From Elmis aenea (lineage: Eukaryota > Arthropoda > Insecta > Coleoptera > Elmidae), in NCBI GenBank assembly GCA_947652605.1, contig OX393576.1:16022575-16086574 (forward strand): a stretch of DNA of 64,000 bases. The letters are read 5' to 3'. Below the pieces are notes generated by a model. It was given only the letters and a program-made list of their open reading frames with translations. It searched no databases and had not been told where the DNA came from. A program made the position numbers and the translations under genes. Positions 60,094-64,000 of the stretch are shown here, piece by piece (position 1 is the stretch's first letter; every line of letters begins with the position of its first letter).

Positions 60094-62646
60094 GCTTTGA
60101 TTAAAAACAGTATGAGATGATAACACCAGATGTCGCTGATATACAATTATTTTTAAAATTAAGCGAAATTAATTCATTTCAATAAATCAGGAAATTTGTA
60201 TTATGCTTGACAATAAGCAGTGATTATTAGGTAACCGGAAAGTTTGAAAAGTGTTTATTTACTTGTTTTGAATTTTCAAAGTCTCGCCAAAATGTCTCGA
60301 GGCCTCACAAAATTGTGTCGCAAAAACATCAAAATTTAACCAGTTTGCAGATTTAAGTAAAATTTACATAAATATTCGCTTGTTATTTCGACTTTTTAAA
60401 ATTATTAACATAATTTTGGCGCCCTGTGGTTGCCTGATGGTTCACCGGGCCAATCCCATTTGCCGTTTATTATTTTTTTGGAAACTAGTTTTTGTAGAAA
60501 ATTTGTGCAAATAATTATGTTATAGATTCAGATAAAAAATTAAATAACACGTTGTGGAACATAGCACAAAGAACTGTGTGTAAAAAGCATAACGAACGGT
60601 ACTTGTTTACAACTTAATTATGGCATAGCTATGTAATAACTTAATATGGTGCAACTGAAATTACAATTAAACGAATTGTGAGTACGTAATAATTTGACAA
60701 GTTGGTTGAATTGGATCTTTGCACCGCAAATGCAAGTGTATAATACGAATCATAAAATTAGTTTTTACGATCATTTTATGATCGACTTGTCATGTCAGCC
60801 ACGGACAGTACCTTCTAAGCTTTATGTAGACTAAAACGAAAACATTAATATTAACACCCTTATTGCCTTCCCCATAAGCATTATTATATTTTTGCAAATT
60901 GCCTCTCAACATTGAGGTCTTGGTGAATCTAAACAGATGCTGACTACTTGGTAATATCTTCACACCTAGCAGAAGTTTTTATTGACATCATAAATTTTCA
61001 TAATCATTATTTAAACGACGTATGACAGCCGAATATATCTATTTATACGTTATTTTTACAAATGGGGCGGTAAATCTTGGTAAACAACTGACTGTGCATG
61101 GGTCGGTTTTAAGACAAAACACTTACCGCGTTTCCAGCAACTGCATTCGTTGACCTCGAAACAGCTTATCCGATGCACGAAAACGAGCAAAGCAACAAAA
61201 TGCAGACATTTTATTTAAATTTTAATTTAAAACCTTGTATTTTCCCCATTCCACATACATAATAAAACTGGCGACCATTCCTGTCTCGGCCAACTGGATG
61301 CAATCGCTGTAAATTAGCATTAGCGTCAACTAACTTCATGCTATTTGTGTCAAACGAAACCCACGTCTCTTTAATGCAACTTCTAAATTGTATCTTTAAT
61401 GTAGGTATTTCATTTTATCCACAACAAATTACTAGTTTCACGATAGTTTTAAAACTGATATGGTCTAAACTCATCTCCGCGAAGGACGCATTTACATTTC
61501 GGCGCGTTTGCTAACTCCCACACACCCAGCCACGACCATAACTAAATGAAAGTTTTCGTAATATAAACCGAATGTCGCTTTGAGCTACTCGTCTACATAT
61601 AAAACCACAGCACTTTCTATTTTTTTTTGCCCTCAAGTTTGTGAAACTCCTTCCAGGGAACTGTAAAATTCTTCTATGCATTTAAATGCTTTATTTGCTT
61701 ATGCATTACCTACTTGCTGATACAAAAAATGTGAATATTTTACAGCGTCCGTCTTACTTCTGAGGATATTTTATGTTAGGGCTTTGAAAGATCAGACAAA
61801 AAATAAGGTCACAGTTTAGAAAACCCCTGTGTCCTACTTAGTGCTTGCATTTATAGATGTTAATGTTGGTTGGGATCCCTTCAGCTTTATTGCCCGCTAG
61901 AAGTATAACAAAAACCCTTTTTCGTTATTCCATATATCCATGCATACATACATATTATCAGGTTTAAATTATACGCATCTCAATATAACCAATGTATTAA
62001 CATACTTGTTGTCTTTAACAGTTATAATTTCAAATTTATTTACTCATTACGAAAGTATTTTAGTTGGTTGTCTATTAACCACATGGTCAAGAATTATAAC
62101 TTAGGTAGACGCATTTTTGTGAAGTTTATTTACACTTAATGAATTTCGGAAAGTCAGCAACATATACAATTTACTTATAGGTTAGATTAATGAATAAAAT
62201 GATAGTGTTAAGCATTTTTGTTACCTGTTGCTTACTCGTACATACTTATTCGGTTCTCTTAATGCATAAAGTAGAAATATCATATTAGATATTCAAGAAT
62301 ACAATCATTAAGATTAAAAAGCTTAATTAAAAACCATTTATCTTTTACCGAAGAATTTTTTGTCGAAAAGCTTCGAAAAAAGTTGTGTTTTTTAATTAAG
62401 TTTATTTATGTTAATAAACGAATCACCTTTGTGATTTGTTTTTTAATCAACTAATTAACAGTTAAAGTTACTTAAAAAAATGCCAAAGTACAAACAGTGT
62501 GCTGCATTTAACAATTAATTAAAAAAAATAATGAATTAAACAAAACACGCTGCAAATGCAAACTACAAATATTATCATTTGTTTTGAAGTAACATAAAAA
62601 TCAGGAACTGTATTAAAATACATTTATTTGAAAATCTTATTTGTAT
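60094..62646. other. Mostly single-copy-looking DNA with GC-richer stretches
   Basis: 60780-61620 is less AT-rich than most of the window and lacks transposon ends. It contains the exon candidate at 61127-61306. GGCGCGTTTGC, CCACACACCCAGCCACGACC and a minus-strand TTTATATGTAG word (61480-61610) could form an upstream promoter for that strand. This is inference. Confidence 0.35.
61127..61306 (-). CDS. Candidate exon of an unidentified gene, minus strand
   Basis: On the minus strand a branch-site/acceptor (GCTAATTTACAG) ends at 61307 and a strong donor CGCG/GTAAGTG starts at 61126, giving a 180-base exon. An ATG in good context (ATAAAATGTC) at 61209 opens a frame to the donor, MSAFCCFARFRASDKLFRGQ then RMQLLET. 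This could be a first coding exon with 5' untranslated sequence before it. Alternatively, frames entering from the acceptor (for example IQLAETGMVASFIMYVEWG) end at stops beside an AATAAA, as in a terminal exon. The protein is not recognised under either reading. Confidence 0.3.
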
Positions 62647-62703
62647 CAGAGTGTCCCAGATTACATTTCCAGCATATGGGAATCTCGCTTATTATAAGAG
62701 ATA
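62647..62703 (+). mobile_element. Left-end remnant of the 7262-8109 foldback family
   Basis: CAGAGTGTCCCAGATTACAT, ATATGGGAATCTCGCTTATT and ATAAGAGA parallel the first ~55 bases of the element at 7262. It stops where the next element begins at a TA, so it may be the target of that insertion. The continuation on the far side was not found. Confidence 0.5.
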
Positions 62704-63311
62704 CAGGTTTGTTTAAATTAGACTATTCCTAGGGATGAGACGAGCCACAATCAATTTTTAAAAATACACCATTCCTCGTGCTTCAGATGTTATAGCAAAA
62801 AATATAAAAATTTCGAATTTATTATTTCTCTCATAACTTTTTTGTTTTATTCGTTAGGTCAGTTTAATTAGTAGGTACTTTCTAGTTGTTTTTTGTTGCT
62901 TTTTTTATAGATAGCTTGATAGTTATTGATAAAATACGATTCTTGATTTTGTGATCTTTTTATAAAAATAGATATAGCAAGTAATATCTTATTAGAAAGA
63001 GAAAAAAAAGCACATTCAACTATTTCATAGCCAATTCGCGGCCTATAAGAAAAATTTAAGTTAGGGGTAATATCTCGAACATTTTAAGTGATAATAAAAT
63101 CTAAAATAACAGTTATATTCTCCATTAAAATGTATCTAAAGAAATTAATAATAAAACTGACCTAATGAATAAAACAAAAAAGTTATCAGAAAAAAAAATC
63201 GACATTTTCATAGTTTTTGCTATAACGTCTGAAGCACGACGAATTGTGTACCTTTAAAAATTGATTGTGGCTCATCTCATCTCTAGGAATGGTCTAATTT
63301 AAACAAACCTG
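62704..63311. mobile_element. Foldback element with ~165-bp inverted arms
   Basis: It begins CAGGTTTGTTTAAATTAGAC and ends TCTAATTTAAACAAACCTG, flanked by TA. The arms pair through CACAATCAATTTTTAAA, GTGCTTCAGA and TTTTATTCRTTAGGTCAGTTT. The loop is about 280 bases, AT-rich and non-coding. Confidence 0.88.
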
Positions 63312-64000
63312 TATACGTACAAATAAAATTTAAAAAATACGTTTTTTTACATTGCACATTTTTACTTACTTTAAGAATGTTTGCTCTATTAAAATATACT
63401 ATTTTTATTCATACATTATTTATTAAGTATTTGTAATATTTATTTTGATTTATAAGCCACACCAAAGACAAAAAATACCTGAAATAAAATTCATATAAAC
63501 AACCAAATAAGGCAGTATTGTTTAAATTAGTTTATTGTCAATTTTAATATGATTTTGTACAACTTTACATCCTACCTACTACGTACCAAGTCCCTTTATA
63601 GCAAGTCATTACTATTAAAAATTAAATCTATATCGAAAAATGCCAAAAATATGCATTTAGCAACAATTAAATTACCTTAAATAATATAAAATTTATTTTA
63701 AAATAAGTTTACAATATTTTTATTTGAATAAAATGTCTTGTGTGAATCTTCACTACATTAACGAATTTGCACTTGACCAAAATGTTGTTATTATACTTTT
63801 AGTATTTGCCATACATAGATTTTATGAAATATTTTAAATAAAACTATAAAATTTCTTCGCTGTTGGTTTGTTGCAGTTCTTTTAACAATCGAAACAAAAA
63901 AACTTTTAATCATAAACGTCTTCACACTTCAAAAGCAGATGTAACTGGTATATGTTGTACATTGAACCTATATAAATGATGTCATCTTTCTTTGGCTGCT
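63312..64000. other. AT-rich DNA, nothing recognised
   Basis: No element ends, exon signals or repeats were identified up to the window edge. Confidence 0.5.

Noticed and set aside
60400..60450. TTTTGGCGCCCTGTGG word resembling an LTR-retrotransposon primer-binding site
   Set aside because: No flanking long terminal repeats, polypurine tract or gag-pol frames; only seven or eight bases match.
1..64000. CRISPR arrays, tRNA, rRNA or bacterial operons
   Set aside because: No spaced direct repeats, no cloverleaf with A and B boxes that I could recognise, and no rRNA core motifs were seen on either strand.

Overview
This window looks like gene-poor nuclear DNA from an insect. The base composition is strongly AT-rich, long homopolymer A/T runs are common, and there is no bacterial-style gene packing. 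Copies of insect-type DNA transposons (hAT, Tc1/mariner-like) and LINE reverse-transcriptase remnants are scattered throughout. The many elements ending in TA-CAGGGTG and the hAT MITEs would fit a beetle or hemipteran genome, but I cannot place the species from sequence alone. No complete protein-coding gene is visible. The longer open frames are chance frames or lie inside transposons, several of them inside the arms of long inverted repeats.

Layout. 0-9 kb: plain AT-rich DNA, a CpG-rich island near 2.0-2.27 kb, a Tc1-like MITE (3.8 kb), a TA-flanked MITE with GGGGAGACC ends (4.27 kb) and a long-arm foldback element (7.26 kb). 9.5-10.9 kb: a decayed LINE reverse-transcriptase tail split by a hAT MITE. 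12.3-17.8 kb: small TIR elements, a hAT element with a recognisable transposase C-terminus (13.8 kb), and a TIR element with another hAT nested inside (16.7 kb). 19.8 kb: a second GGGGAGACC element, inverted relative to the first. 21.33 kb: the best exon candidate. 22.3-23.8 kb: hAT MITE, foldback and Helitron-like repeat back to back. 24.3 and 30.8 kb: two antisense LINE tails. 26.9-27.7 kb: three tandem CAGGG-type ends, the last followed by the N-terminus of a transposase. 29.8-45.4 kb: perfect-TSD hAT elements and several long-arm foldbacks. 48-60 kb: more foldbacks, an exact 194-bp tandem duplication and an 87-bp-arm palindrome. There are also two copies of a ~0.8-1 kb element, each broken at the same homologous base by a different hAT element. 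60-64 kb: mostly single-copy DNA with a candidate minus-strand exon at 61.1-61.3 kb, and a last foldback at 62.7 kb.

The main story is transposon ecology. One group of TA-targeting elements with CAGGG-type ends has repeatedly produced hairpin-like elements. hAT elements with 8-bp target duplications have inserted into or beside them. Fragments of transposase next to or inside two of these elements suggest a Tc1/mariner (IS630-type) source. The candidate exons and GC islands suggest the window lies in long introns or intergenic DNA of one or more genes whose main exons lie elsewhere.
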